From an uncultured Coprococcus sp. (lineage in GTDB: Bacteria > Bacillota > Clostridia > Lachnospirales > Lachnospiraceae), in NCBI GenBank assembly GCA_947626675.1, contig CANQTC010000002.1, positions 1 through 64,000 of the forward strand: 64,000 nucleotides of DNA, given 5' to 3'. This document shows positions 1 through 9,660 of the stretch, in pieces. The notes beneath the pieces are model-generated. The model was given only the letters and a program-made list of their open reading frames with translations. It ran no database searches and was not told where the DNA came from. Numbering within the stretch: position 1 is the first letter of the stretch; the number at the start of each line of letters is the position of its first letter. The position numbers and the translations under genes are program-made.

Positions 1-2
1 CT

Positions 3-116
3 CTTTATGATGAAATAAGAGTCAATGTGGTACCTATCAGACCTGACCGCCATTATCACAGAACGAAAGGTCAGCTCACGGCTAATTTTTCAAATACACA
101 TAAACGAAGCTTCTAA
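3..116 (+). CDS. C-terminal fragment of an unidentified protein entering from upstream
   Basis: Open frame from position 3: LYDEIRVNVVPIRPDRHYHRTKGQLTANFSNTHKRSF*, followed by a terminator-like hairpin. Confidence 0.4.
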   Translation, partial: LYDEIRVNVVPIRPDRHYHRTKGQLTANFSNTHKRSF

Positions 117-141
117 AAATAAATGTACCATTTAGATAATC

Positions 142-163
142 AGGGACAGGTGTGTCCTTTTTT
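142..163 (+). terminator. Short rho-independent terminator candidate
   Basis: GGACA-GGTG-TGTCC followed by TTTTTT, 27 nt after the stop at 116; short stem. Confidence 0.45.
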
Positions 164-353
164 AAACAAAGATGGATAATCGAAGAAAAAGGTCAGGTCC
201 TTTTTGATAAAGAACTTGACCTAAATCTTAAGTTAATGACATTGTATGAATATGGGATTTGTGGTTTGTAGTGTTGCATATGTGTTATATACACAGGACT
301 ACCCTCACATTCCCTGAACTCCTCATAACTTTAACAAAGAAAGGACAATCATT

Positions 354-593
354 ATGAAAATACATTTTGCTTACTACAACCAATACAAGAATGGAATAGA
401 TATTGCTTTTGCAGACAATACGCTACTCTTTCTCTCATGTGCAGAAGCTGAAAAGAATCTTTACACTACACCAAATTCTCAAAGGCTTATTGATAACCTT
501 GCGATTTAGAAACCTCTCAAATATGCTGCACTGGCTCTTGACGGAGAGTTGCAGTCATGGGCTGATGCTATGGATGAGGATTGGAGTCCGTAA
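354..593 (+). pseudogene. Small accessory protein (DUF6061-like by pattern) with an in-frame TAG
   Basis: ATG at 354 after GAAAGGA; MKIHFAYYNQYKNGIDIAFADNTLLFLSCAEAEKNLYTTPNSQRLIDNLAI-TAG(507-509)-KPLKYAALALDGELQSWADAMDEDWSP-TAA in the same frame. Confidence 0.45.
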
Positions 594-602
594 AGTGAAC
601 TT

Positions 603-3509
603 CTATTCCTCTATGTATTTCAATTCTCTTTTTTTAAATGAAAGCATCGTTCCCTCTAATATTGTAACAATAGACTGATTTATCACATCGTCCTCTATTC
701 CGCCAGCCTCAACTTCAACCAATTGATCATTTTCTTTATCAATTTTAACATGAATGATTTGATCAGAATCCGCCACAACTGCTAAATTTGGATTATGTGT
801 GACCAATATAATTTGTCTCCTATTTTTAGCCGCCTGAATAAATGGTACAAGAACTTTAGTTACGCTTTGATTATCCAAATTGTCTTCTGGCTGATCGATT
901 ACTAACGGAATATCTCGCAAATCCAAGAGTAAATAAAAAATTAGTAATAATGCTCCTCTTTCTCCAGGCGATAATTTATCCAAAGTCTTGCCATCACTCA
1001 CTAACTCATATTTATTGGTAAGATAACCTAATCCGAATAAATAATTATAAAAATCAAGCATCTTACTTTCCTTAATTTGTGGAATGATACCATCTGGAAA
1101 TTCACTCATTTTTTCAATAATCTTCTTAGGAATATCCAAATACTCTTCAATGCTTTCAATATCTCCTAATTCTTCAATCGTTTTATATAATTGATAATTA
1201 TCATCTTTGAAAATGTTTCTTTTTTGCTTATTTATATAGTCAAATACACTTTGCTGAAATGTTGTATCAATAACTAACCCTGACCTAATACATATGCTAT
1301 AGTCACTTAATAGTTCGCTATTTTCGTTCAAAAAATCATCCACTGGCTTTTTAAACCTGTTATATATCTGTATTATTTTCTTTTTTTCTTTAAGTATATC
1401 TGCTGCTATTTCATCTCGTTTCATATAAAGTGGATTTAAATCTTCCTGTATTCCTCCACTTATATACTTTATTTCGTCTTCTACAACCTTTACTGCTTCC
1501 CTACGTGTTTTCTCAATATCACTCCATTCCTTCAAGCGGTTTAAATATTCATTATATTCTTGTATATGCTTATCTTCTTCTGCAACAATATCATTTTTTT
1601 CTTTTGTATACTTGATGAGCTGGATTTCTATACCACTTTCAGGATTCTTTAGTTTATCCTTCACCTCTGCTATAAGTTGATCTATTTCAGTTTTCTTCGC
1701 ATTTACTGTTTCTTTATTAACTTTTATATGAAAAATTGTATTAACACTCAAATCAAACTCTACTAATTCTTCATTAATATGCTCCATAGACTTTGCAAAA
1801 CGATTCTGTATTTCATCAATTTCTTCCAATATGCTTTGTAACTTACGAACCTTTTCATTCAATGAAAATAATTTCTGATTTTCACTTTCACTTTGATTTG
1901 ACATTTCTTTTATTTTTTCTAAAACTGCGTCATACATTTCCTGCTTTTCTTTTGGTAGTTCAGGCTTTTCAATTTTCTTAGGTTTTATAGACATATGGGC
2001 TTCTAACTGAGTGTTCGCATCTTTTAACAGAGCCTCCTGTTTTATTTTATACGATGATAAAAGTTTTGTTTCTTTATCAATAATCTCCCTATTAACATTT
2101 GTTAAATCATTAATCAAAAATCCTATGTTTTCTTCTGTTGATTTAGTATACTTATCAATCAACTCATCAAAGTCTCTGCAATTTTCTTTGTCCATTTCTG
2201 TCAATCTAGAAAAAATAACATTATTTATTTCATCAGAAAAACGCTTAAATTCAGTATCTGTACAGATTTCTTCAAAATACTGTTGTGGAATACATTGACA
2301 CCGTTCTACATTATTTACATCAGGAATATCCGAAAGATTCTTCTTAGTAGTTTCACCATTATTCTCCCATATTAATGATGCTTCAAAGTTAGATGCCAAC
2401 TTATTTTTTAGGAATTTTCCCTTATTTAAAAAAGCAAATTTTTCGTAATTATGACTGTCTGCTAACAATCCTATTATTTCAGCTATTGCAGATTTCCCAT
2501 TTCCTTTATTTCCAATAATACTTATTAATCCTGGATTCATTGGAATACAGATATTTTGAAACCATTTTCCTTTATTTCCATCATAGTTGTCAGCCCAATT
2601 AATAACTAACTTGTCAATATATTTGGTTGAATTTTTCTTTATACGTTCAATTTGTTCTGGAACTACTCCCAAATACATACGATTATCATAGTCAATCAGT
2701 GCTTGCCTTAATCCCTCAAAACTACAATCTGCCTTAACCCATGTACATCTTTCTTCCATGCTTTCATATTCACTTTTCTCGTGAGAATCCGATGCAACCA
2801 TGCATGGCTTTCCAAACACAGCCTTATAAAATTTAGCATTCTTTGCTTCTTTCTTTTTATGATTTGGCAACTCAACTATGTCTATTTTCTTTTCTATTAT
2901 TTCACTTTTCGTAATATCTAGAGTCTCATAGATTTCTTCTGGTGTAGCTTCTTTCTTTGGAACATGTGTCATTTCATTTTCAATGCTACCATGTTTATCT
3001 CCACCATGAATAATAACAAGACCACCTAATTTATGTGTTAGTTCAACAGCATCATCTAAATTGACAATGGTTGTTAAGAGTCCTCTTCCATAATCGCCAT
3101 TCCCATTAGCTGTAATTTTGCTTTCAGTTAACCCAAGAACCGAACAAAAATTATCATATATATTCTGCCTAGTTGACTTAACATAGGTTTCACCTATCTT
3201 TATTTTCTGAGGAAATACGCAAATCAAATGTACTCCCTTTTTACCCTTATCGGTTTTAATTTCTATTCCAGGAATAAAATTGATCTGATCTTTATATAAA
3301 CCTTTTTCATTTCCCTGAGTTTCGTATATATTCCAAATATCGTCTAATGCATCCACATTAGAATGATCTGTAATTGAAAACATCGAAATATTTTTTTCAA
3401 TTAACTTATCAAAGATTTCCTCAACTGACATTTTAGTCCTAGATTCTTTTGAATATGTGGAATGCATATGTAAATTCCATAATCTCCACTCTGATCCCCT
3501 GTTTATCAC
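603..3509 (-). CDS. PHP-domain + SMC/ABC-like ATPase (TrlF family-like)
   Basis: 968 aa; N-terminal PHP motifs NLHMHSTYSKES, DHSNVDAL, PGIEIKT, ASDSHE; Walker A GNKGNGKSA; LSPGER signature; Walker B VIDQPEDNLD; VTHNPN switch; coiled-coil centre. Confidence 0.85.
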   Translation of the reverse strand: MINRGSEWRLWNLHMHSTYSKESRTKMSVEEIFDKLIEKNISMFSITDHSNVDALDDIWNIYETQGNEKGLYKDQINFIPGIEIKTDKGKKGVHLICVFPQKIKIGETYVKSTRQNIYDNFCSVLGLTESKITANGNGDYGRGLLTTIVNLDDAVELTHKLGGLVIIHGGDKHGSIENEMTHVPKKEATPEEIYETLDITKSEIIEKKIDIVELPNHKKKEAKNAKFYKAVFGKPCMVASDSHEKSEYESMEERCTWVKADCSFEGLRQALIDYDNRMYLGVVPEQIERIKKNSTKYIDKLVINWADNYDGNKGKWFQNICIPMNPGLISIIGNKGNGKSAIAEIIGLLADSHNYEKFAFLNKGKFLKNKLASNFEASLIWENNGETTKKNLSDIPDVNNVERCQCIPQQYFEEICTDTEFKRFSDEINNVIFSRLTEMDKENCRDFDELIDKYTKSTEENIGFLINDLTNVNREIIDKETKLLSSYKIKQEALLKDANTQLEAHMSIKPKKIEKPELPKEKQEMYDAVLEKIKEMSNQSESENQKLFSLNEKVRKLQSILEEIDEIQNRFAKSMEHINEELVEFDLSVNTIFHIKVNKETVNAKKTEIDQLIAEVKDKLKNPESGIEIQLIKYTKEKNDIVAEEDKHIQEYNEYLNRLKEWSDIEKTRREAVKVVEDEIKYISGGIQEDLNPLYMKRDEIAADILKEKKKIIQIYNRFKKPVDDFLNENSELLSDYSICIRSGLVIDTTFQQSVFDYINKQKRNIFKDDNYQLYKTIEELGDIESIEEYLDIPKKIIEKMSEFPDGIIPQIKESKMLDFYNYLFGLGYLTNKYELVSDGKTLDKLSPGERGALLLIFYLLLDLRDIPLVIDQPEDNLDNQSVTKVLVPFIQAAKNRRQIILVTHNPNLAVVADSDQIIHVKIDKENDQLVEVEAGGIEDDVINQSIVTILEGTMLSFKKRELKYIEE

Positions 3510-3539
3510 AATATACCTTCTTTCATCTTTCTATAATAG

Positions 3540-4190
3540 CTATATACAGTTTATTTTCTCTACTAACTTCTCAATTGGCTCACATTCCCTTATCGAATAA
3601 TGATATTTATCAATAATGCCTAACTGTTTTCCATTTTGATAGTCGTTCCTACTTGTTTTTCTTCTAAACGCCCTAGCATATCCATATAATCTATGTAATC
3701 TTTGTAATTCATCCACTTCCTGAAACACTACTATTCCACCTACATCCGAGCATGGTTTGTCAAACTTCCAAACTACATAAATAGGTATTTCTTTCCCATT
3801 CATCCTGTCTATTTCTTTACATTTAAAATAGCTTTGTAATTTGGGCTCATCAACAACTAAAGTCTCTTTTGCATACAAACCTACTCTCTCTTTTGACTTC
3901 ATAAAAGCTTGTCCTTCAAGAAACTTTGCTTCTATTCTACAAACCAATTCTCTGCAACTAGAATCCCTATATACATTTATATCTGGATACTTATCAATTT
4001 CTGTCTTTTTGCATTTATAAATTGTATTATGTTCAACATACTCCATTAATTCTTTTACTAGATCATCTGAATTGAGCAAATCTCTTTCAAATGGATAATC
4101 CAGTTTTGATTTTCCATCACATTTATGACATAATCCACATTTTAATTTCTCATCATCTAATTCCGATAAACTAACTTTACAGCTTAACAT
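3540..4190 (-). CDS. Uncharacterised 216-aa protein; possible PD-(D/E)xK nuclease-like fold, N-terminal CxxC pair
   Basis: CGLCHKC near the N-terminus; PDINVYRDSSCRELVCRIEAK resembles a PD...ExK core; lies between AlwI-like REase and PHP-ATPase genes. Confidence 0.5.
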   Translation of the reverse strand: MLSCKVSLSELDDEKLKCGLCHKCDGKSKLDYPFERDLLNSDDLVKELMEYVEHNTIYKCKKTEIDKYPDINVYRDSSCRELVCRIEAKFLEGQAFMKSKERVGLYAKETLVVDEPKLQSYFKCKEIDRMNGKEIPIYVVWKFDKPCSDVGGIVVFQEVDELQRLHRLYGYARAFRRKTSRNDYQNGKQLGIIDKYHYSIRECEPIEKLVEKINCI

Positions 4191-4199
4191 TTTCCACTC

Positions 4200-5882
4200 C
4201 TATAGCCAATCTAAGGCTTTTTCTTTTATTTTTGCATACCATTCATTTTCATCAGTTGCAGTCTTTGCCTGTTCAAGCGAATAATCAAATATTCTCTTTA
4301 CTTGCTCAGGATTTGGTACATATCCAGCTTTATATGATTGCTCAACCATATTTATAAAAACATCTAATTCTAGTGGAATAATTACAGATTGTCCACCATA
4401 AAATGCAATATTTACCGTATGTAACGCATAAAAATATGCAATACAAGATTCGTTTATTTTCGGAGCAATAAATAAGCAATATGCATCTTTTCCTATTTCT
4501 TTCTTAAGTTTTGCAAGATGACGAGATACAGGCTCTCCTTCCATCTCATATTGTTTCTGACCTAATTGCATTGTAACTTCCACTGCCACCCCGAATTCTC
4601 CATAATCGCAAACAATATCAGGCATATTCCCTGCTGCCGTTGACATTGGCTGTCCCTTATCATCCAATTTAAGATTTGCCTTAATATCTCCACCATCAAG
4701 CATTGTCATAGCTCTCCAAGTATTCCACTCTAACATAAGTGGAGCATCATAAAGAACATTCTTTTTGATATCATCAAATGTGTTCATAACATCTGCATAT
4801 TCCTTGTATTCCTTAAGATCTGCAATTTGCTTTGTTATAATTGCAGTTTTCTTACTTAAGATTGCATCTTCAAGCATATCTTTCAAGTGTTCAGTAGTTT
4901 CAGTAATAAGCACTTCTTTACCCGTAACCTCTGTCACCTGCTTTATCAGACGCTTTCTATCATCCGAATATAGCACTGGAATTGACATATCAAATAGATA
5001 TTTTTTATATTCATCTTCATCATCAACAAATACTGGTTTACGATCAATGCTATTCAAGAAAAATTCAACTTCTCTTTTCTTTTCTGGCATTATGGAAAGT
5101 GAATGACCACGCTGTGATATCTCCACCATTCCTGTTGCCCTCAAATATCTAAAGCAGGCATCTGCATAATCTCTCATATTACTTGCTTTTGTTCTGACGA
5201 ATTTTTCAAGTGAAGCATCTCTTGATTCTCTTGTCTGCGTATTACCTCCGTCGATATCATTTTTATATATCCTTTCGACTTGAGTGCGAAGATATTTGCC
5301 TCGAAACATCTTGTAGCTTCCTTCTGCATATGCTTTCATTCTTCTAAACTGCTTTATTTCAGCAACAACACTATCAAATTTATTATAATGAGTTAGCTGC
5401 ATACCAAATATCATCAACTCATCGAAACTTATTGTTCCTAATTCATAAATTAATCGGAACATTTCGAGATATGGCTTTACTCCAAATAATCCATTAAATT
5501 GTTCAGGTTCTTTATGATATGGCGATGGTAATTGGAATTTCAAAAGCTGTCTTAACAATGTTTCTTCTGTTCGCTTTCCACTAATTAGTTTTTTCCCTGA
5601 ATCTGTTAGTTTTATTGTTGGTTTCAAGTCAACAAATCCAAGTGCTTTGGGCGCTCTTGTTATTCTATCCCTAGCGCTCAAAGCCATATCTTTTGCTGAG
5701 CCCTTACCTTCAAAGTCACTACCGTCTGCCAACTTCTTAATAAATTCTACTTGTGTATCTGTGTTCCATACTTTTCCATCAAAATACTTATCTAGGACTT
5801 CTATTTCTGGAATCATTTTTAACGGGGATCTTGGTGAAGTCGTAAAAAATAATGTTTTACTTTTTAAATATGCCATTTTCAT
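4200..5882 (-). CDS. AlwI-family type II (type IIS-like) restriction endonuclease
   Basis: 560 aa; N-terminal SKTLFFTTSPRSPLKMIPEIEVL...GKVWNTDTQVEFIKKLA and C-terminal LEWNTWRAMTMLDGG...PDIVCDYGEFGVAVEVTMQLGQKQYEMEGEPVSRHLAKLKKE are characteristic; adjacent to a methylase. Confidence 0.85.
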   Translation of the reverse strand: MKMAYLKSKTLFFTTSPRSPLKMIPEIEVLDKYFDGKVWNTDTQVEFIKKLADGSDFEGKGSAKDMALSARDRITRAPKALGFVDLKPTIKLTDSGKKLISGKRTEETLLRQLLKFQLPSPYHKEPEQFNGLFGVKPYLEMFRLIYELGTISFDELMIFGMQLTHYNKFDSVVAEIKQFRRMKAYAEGSYKMFRGKYLRTQVERIYKNDIDGGNTQTRESRDASLEKFVRTKASNMRDYADACFRYLRATGMVEISQRGHSLSIMPEKKREVEFFLNSIDRKPVFVDDEDEYKKYLFDMSIPVLYSDDRKRLIKQVTEVTGKEVLITETTEHLKDMLEDAILSKKTAIITKQIADLKEYKEYADVMNTFDDIKKNVLYDAPLMLEWNTWRAMTMLDGGDIKANLKLDDKGQPMSTAAGNMPDIVCDYGEFGVAVEVTMQLGQKQYEMEGEPVSRHLAKLKKEIGKDAYCLFIAPKINESCIAYFYALHTVNIAFYGGQSVIIPLELDVFINMVEQSYKAGYVPNPEQVKRIFDYSLEQAKTATDENEWYAKIKEKALDWL

Positions 5883-5888
5883 CCTCCC

Positions 5889-6740
5889 TTAGTAATTTGT
5901 CACAATTATATGTTTTGCATCTGCTTTAAACCGATTTCTTATATTTACAGCATATGATTTATCGTATTCTTCAACTATATATTTTCCATATAATTCTTCA
6001 GTTAAAACTGTTTTCCCTATAACCAACAATGCTTTACATGATAAATTAACAAAATCATTCGCCAATCTTCTATGTTCGTCTTCACCAAATCCATTTTTAT
6101 ATGTTTCATTTCCATAATCACTAAATACACAATCATATGGTGGATCTAAAAATATAAAATCATCATTTCTTGCCATATCGAAAATTTCTGAATAATCACG
6201 ATTATATATCTCTGTTCTCTTCAACAATTGATAATGCTTATCTGTGATTAATTTCGTATTAAAATTTTTGTATCTTCCAAATGGCACATTATATTCTCCA
6301 CTTGCATTATATCTGATCATTCCTGAATACGCTGTCTTGTTAATAAAATAGTATATAACTGCATCTAAATATTCACATTCTATTTTATGATTAAACATAT
6401 TTCTCAGATTATAATACAATGCTTCATTTTTATTTTCCACTCTAACATCTGGGGTTTTCTTTTTTAATTCTTCATACTCTTTTTGATTTTTTTCATATAT
6501 TTTTTGAAGCTCATCTAATTGCTTCCTTGCAACTGGATATTCCTCTTTCATTTGCTGATAAAAGGAATATAACTTTGTGTTAACATCATTTATTATTGCA
6601 TTTTGGGGTTCTAAATAAAAATATAGTGCCCCGCCCCCAAAAAATGGTTCGATATATCTGTTATACTCCGATGGCATATTATTAATAAAATGTGATATTT
6701 CTTTCGATTTACCACCTCTATATTTAATCATTGAATTCAT
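5889..6740 (-). CDS. D12 class N6-adenine DNA methyltransferase (Dam-like)
   Basis: MIKYRGGKSKEI, EPFFGGGALYF, FIFLDPPYDCVF motifs. Confidence 0.9.
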   Translation of the reverse strand: MNSMIKYRGGKSKEISHFINNMPSEYNRYIEPFFGGGALYFYLEPQNAIINDVNTKLYSFYQQMKEEYPVARKQLDELQKIYEKNQKEYEELKKKTPDVRVENKNEALYYNLRNMFNHKIECEYLDAVIYYFINKTAYSGMIRYNASGEYNVPFGRYKNFNTKLITDKHYQLLKRTEIYNRDYSEIFDMARNDDFIFLDPPYDCVFSDYGNETYKNGFGEDEHRRLANDFVNLSCKALLVIGKTVLTEELYGKYIVEEYDKSYAVNIRNRFKADAKHIIVTNY

Positions 6741-6884
6741 AGTGTTTTCCTCCTCGTAGATTCAACCATACTAAATTATACTACTTTTTTCTTTTATTTA
6801 CTATTATTTTTTCAATGCCAGAAATATCATTAATTATGACACTTCAAAAACATCCTAGGTTCAAATTGAATCCCCCCTCATCCC

Positions 6885-8397
6885 CTATCTCCCCTCATAC
6901 GCTTCCCATAATCTCTTCTGTTCCGCACTTATCCTCAGTATCTCCTGCAAATCCCTCGCCATAGCTTTGACATTCGCATCCATCTGCTCTACAGTACCTG
7001 TACGATTACAGGCTTTAATTTCATGCTGTACTTCTTCTTTTGAATACATCTCCTTCGTTTCCACATTCATATATCCAAGTGATGTATAGCTATATCCATC
7101 CCTTGTATCTCCGAATACCGGAGCAACTTCCCATTTGGAAGTTTTCCACCTCATAAGCCTTGGGAACCAACACAATCCTTCTTTTATCAGTTCTTTGAAT
7201 GCCTCTAGCAGTTTTCCAATTTCATACAAGATCCCACGAAATGAATTTCCGGCATCAATTGTTTTATCCGCTTCCACCTGATTAGCATATTCTTCAATGG
7301 TAGGTGCAAATAATCTGAATGATGATACAAAAGCTTTGATTCTATCAAGCAATACCACTGCTTTTTTTGCCTCATCTGTAGTATATTCAATCTCCTGATT
7401 TACAGATTGAAGTTCTAACCTTTTTCCTTCCAGCTCATTTGATATACGCTGCGATTCTCTTTTATCCATATCCGACAATGCCTTCTCAATCCTCCTCTTA
7501 TTCTCAAGATATGAAATCTCTGATTCCAGTTTTTCCTTTTTATCTGTATATTCTCGTTCCAGACACTTTTCTTTCTCGACTATTTCATCCCTTTTCTCAT
7601 TAAATTCTTTATTCAGTTTCCCATCTAGAATGCTGTATGCCATTTTTGAACTAAGTAGTTCCATTTCTGCATCATATACTTGCTCGTGCAACTCTTCTAA
7701 ATGCTCCGTTTCTTTTTCTACTTTGTATTCTGCCACTGATAAATCATAATTTCTTCCAAGACTTTTTTCTGATAAATCTTCATGTGTATGATATCTGAAG
7801 CACATCCCAGCTTCCTCTCTTAATTTATCCTGTAAAATTACTGAAAGCGTTTCCGGTGTAAATACATTTCTTTTCAAAACCTTCTTCCTAAGTCCTCTCT
7901 TAGCACCTTCCCATACTGGTACTCCTACCACATGAACATGTGGACTTGCTTCATCAAAATGAATTACTGCATTTGCAATTTTAAATTCTGGCAACAGTTC
8001 CTCCAGCTTTTTAATCAGAAAACTATACACATAATACATTTTGTCCTTAACATCATCATGTTCATTCCAAAAATCCTTATCTCCACATTGAAATATTATC
8101 TCAACAGCCATATCCTGTTCCAGATTTGCCACATGTTCAAAATAATCATCAATCTTTCGTTCTGCTCTCTTTTGTTTTTCATTGTATTCTTTTACAACTT
8201 CATCAAATTCCTGATGATAAACATTCTTCACATCCTGAAGCAAATCATCTGTTCCTCGCAAAACTATAATATTATCTTTGCTATAATCTTCTGATTTGTA
8301 CTTTCTTAAATTGTGTTTTGCCACTCCAGGCAATTTACTCTTACTTGTGATAGCACTTTTCTTGTTGCTAATGTGTGCTGTATAAGACGTATTCCCC
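6885..8397 (-). CDS. MobV-family relaxase / plasmid recombination protein
   Basis: MGNTSYTAHISNKK..., NAVIHFDEASPHVHVVGVPV relaxase motif, long C-terminal coiled coil; start taken at the second Met of the ORF (approximate). Confidence 0.85.
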
Positions 8398-8433
8398 ATA
8401 AGCAAATCTCCTCTCTTATCTGTAAAAAATTTT

Positions 8434-8522
8434 CTCGGAGCATATGCTTATCATCTTGGCTCTGCCACAGATGATAACCCCTTAGCAGTTTTGGCAAGCC
8501 AATACTGCGGTGGTTCTCCGAG
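8434..8522. promoter_or_regulatory. Three-way-junction inverted-repeat region upstream of mobV (candidate oriT or structured RNA)
   Basis: Outer CTCGGAG (8434-8440)/CTCCGAG (8516-8522); hairpin TTATCATCT-TGGC-TCT-GCCA-C-AGATGATAA (8448-8477); hairpin GCAGTTTTGGC-AA-GCCAATACTGC (8485-8508). Confidence 0.65.
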
Positions 8523-8637
8523 GGTTTCAATATTAACTGTTACAACTACCAAGAGTTTAATAATCTGTTCCTTTAAGAAATACAGACTCTAAACTCTTAT
8601 AAGAATTCAGAATCTGCTTTTCCAAACATTCAGATTT

Positions 8638-9660
8638 TTAAACTCTTTCATCTGGCATAATCCATGTCCAAAAACTTGTTCCATTATTTAACTTACTTTT
8701 TCCTGAAGTAATTCCCAATTTCTTCTTAGCAGATAAAAGAGTATTTCTTTTAATTCCCCTTTTCGCTGCTTCCTGTAAAATATCATTAGATGCAATCTCC
8801 TTCGATAACCCGAAGAACTCTTTAATAAAGTTTTCCGCAATATCCAGTTTCTTTTTGCCTCGTCCTTCATTCCCCATCAGTAATTCATCAATGGTAATGT
8901 CATATGGACCGATACAAATCATTCCCCTATCTTCCGTCATTTCAAATCCAATGGCATCTCCTGCCGGTGCAAGAGAAGATTTGTCATGTGTCATAATTCT
9001 AATATTAGGTTTATCTCGAAGTCTTGCTACCAGTAACACACTTCTTGCTGTTGCCTGAATATCAATGGAACCTAAGCCTCTATAAGTTGATTTGCTCCCA
9101 GCAGCCTTATTCATATGACCGATAAGAATAACTGCGCAATTGTATTTTTCTGCAATCATTCCCAGATGTTTTAACACCGGTCTTATTTCATTTGCTCTGT
9201 GCATGTCAACCTTAGCTCCGATATAAGCCTGTATTGTATCAAGAATAATCAATTTTGCTCCTGTTTCAACGATTGCTTTCTCAAGCCGGTCATCTGTCAT
9301 ACATAACTCTTTTTCCGTTTCATCAATGACACGTATCATGGAACAGTCCGCCCCGGCCTTTTCCAATCTTGGCTTTATAGTATCATCAATACCATCTTCT
9401 GCTGTCTGATAAATAATATGAATTGGCTCATATGCTTTATCATCATCACAGGGAAGTGGCAAGCCCTTGCTAAGGGCTGCCGCCAACATCAATACAAGTG
9501 TTGTCTTTCCTTCTCCTGGATCTCCTTCAATTATGGTTATCTTTCCATAAGGTATATATGGATACCATAACCACTCCACTTCTTTTGAAACCACATCCTC
9601 CATATGGATAAGCTTCAATTCTACATTCTGCTGTTCATTCATAAACTTCCTCCTTGTCAA
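8638..9660 (-). CDS. RepA-like AAA ATPase / replicative helicase-type protein
   Basis: Walker A EGDPGEGKTTLVLMLA, LIILDTIQAYIG, VILIGHMNKAAGSKSTYRGLGSIDIQATARSVLLV. Confidence 0.75.
   Translation of the reverse strand: MTRRKFMNEQQNVELKLIHMEDVVSKEVEWLWYPYIPYGKITIIEGDPGEGKTTLVLMLAAALSKGLPLPCDDDKAYEPIHIIYQTAEDGIDDTIKPRLEKAGADCSMIRVIDETEKELCMTDDRLEKAIVETGAKLIILDTIQAYIGAKVDMHRANEIRPVLKHLGMIAEKYNCAVILIGHMNKAAGSKSTYRGLGSIDIQATARSVLLVARLRDKPNIRIMTHDKSSLAPAGDAIGFEMTEDRGMICIGPYDITIDELLMGNEGRGKKKLDIAENFIKEFFGLSKEIASNDILQEAAKRGIKRNTLLSAKKKLGITSGKSKLNNGTSFWTWIMPDERV

Noticed and set aside
1-600. Direct repeat of the rpsI 3' end marking the element's left att site
   Set aside because: No convincing copy of TTATCTCTTTGAGAACTG (or reverse complement) found by eye; boundary left unresolved.
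403-678. 91-aa + strand ORF
   Set aside because: Different frame from the better supported 354-593 frame with RBS; overlaps the end of the PHP-ATPase gene.
8306-8530. 74-aa minus-strand ORF across the mobV start region
   Set aside because: Overlaps mobV out of frame and covers the inverted-repeat region; no plausible RBS/protein family.
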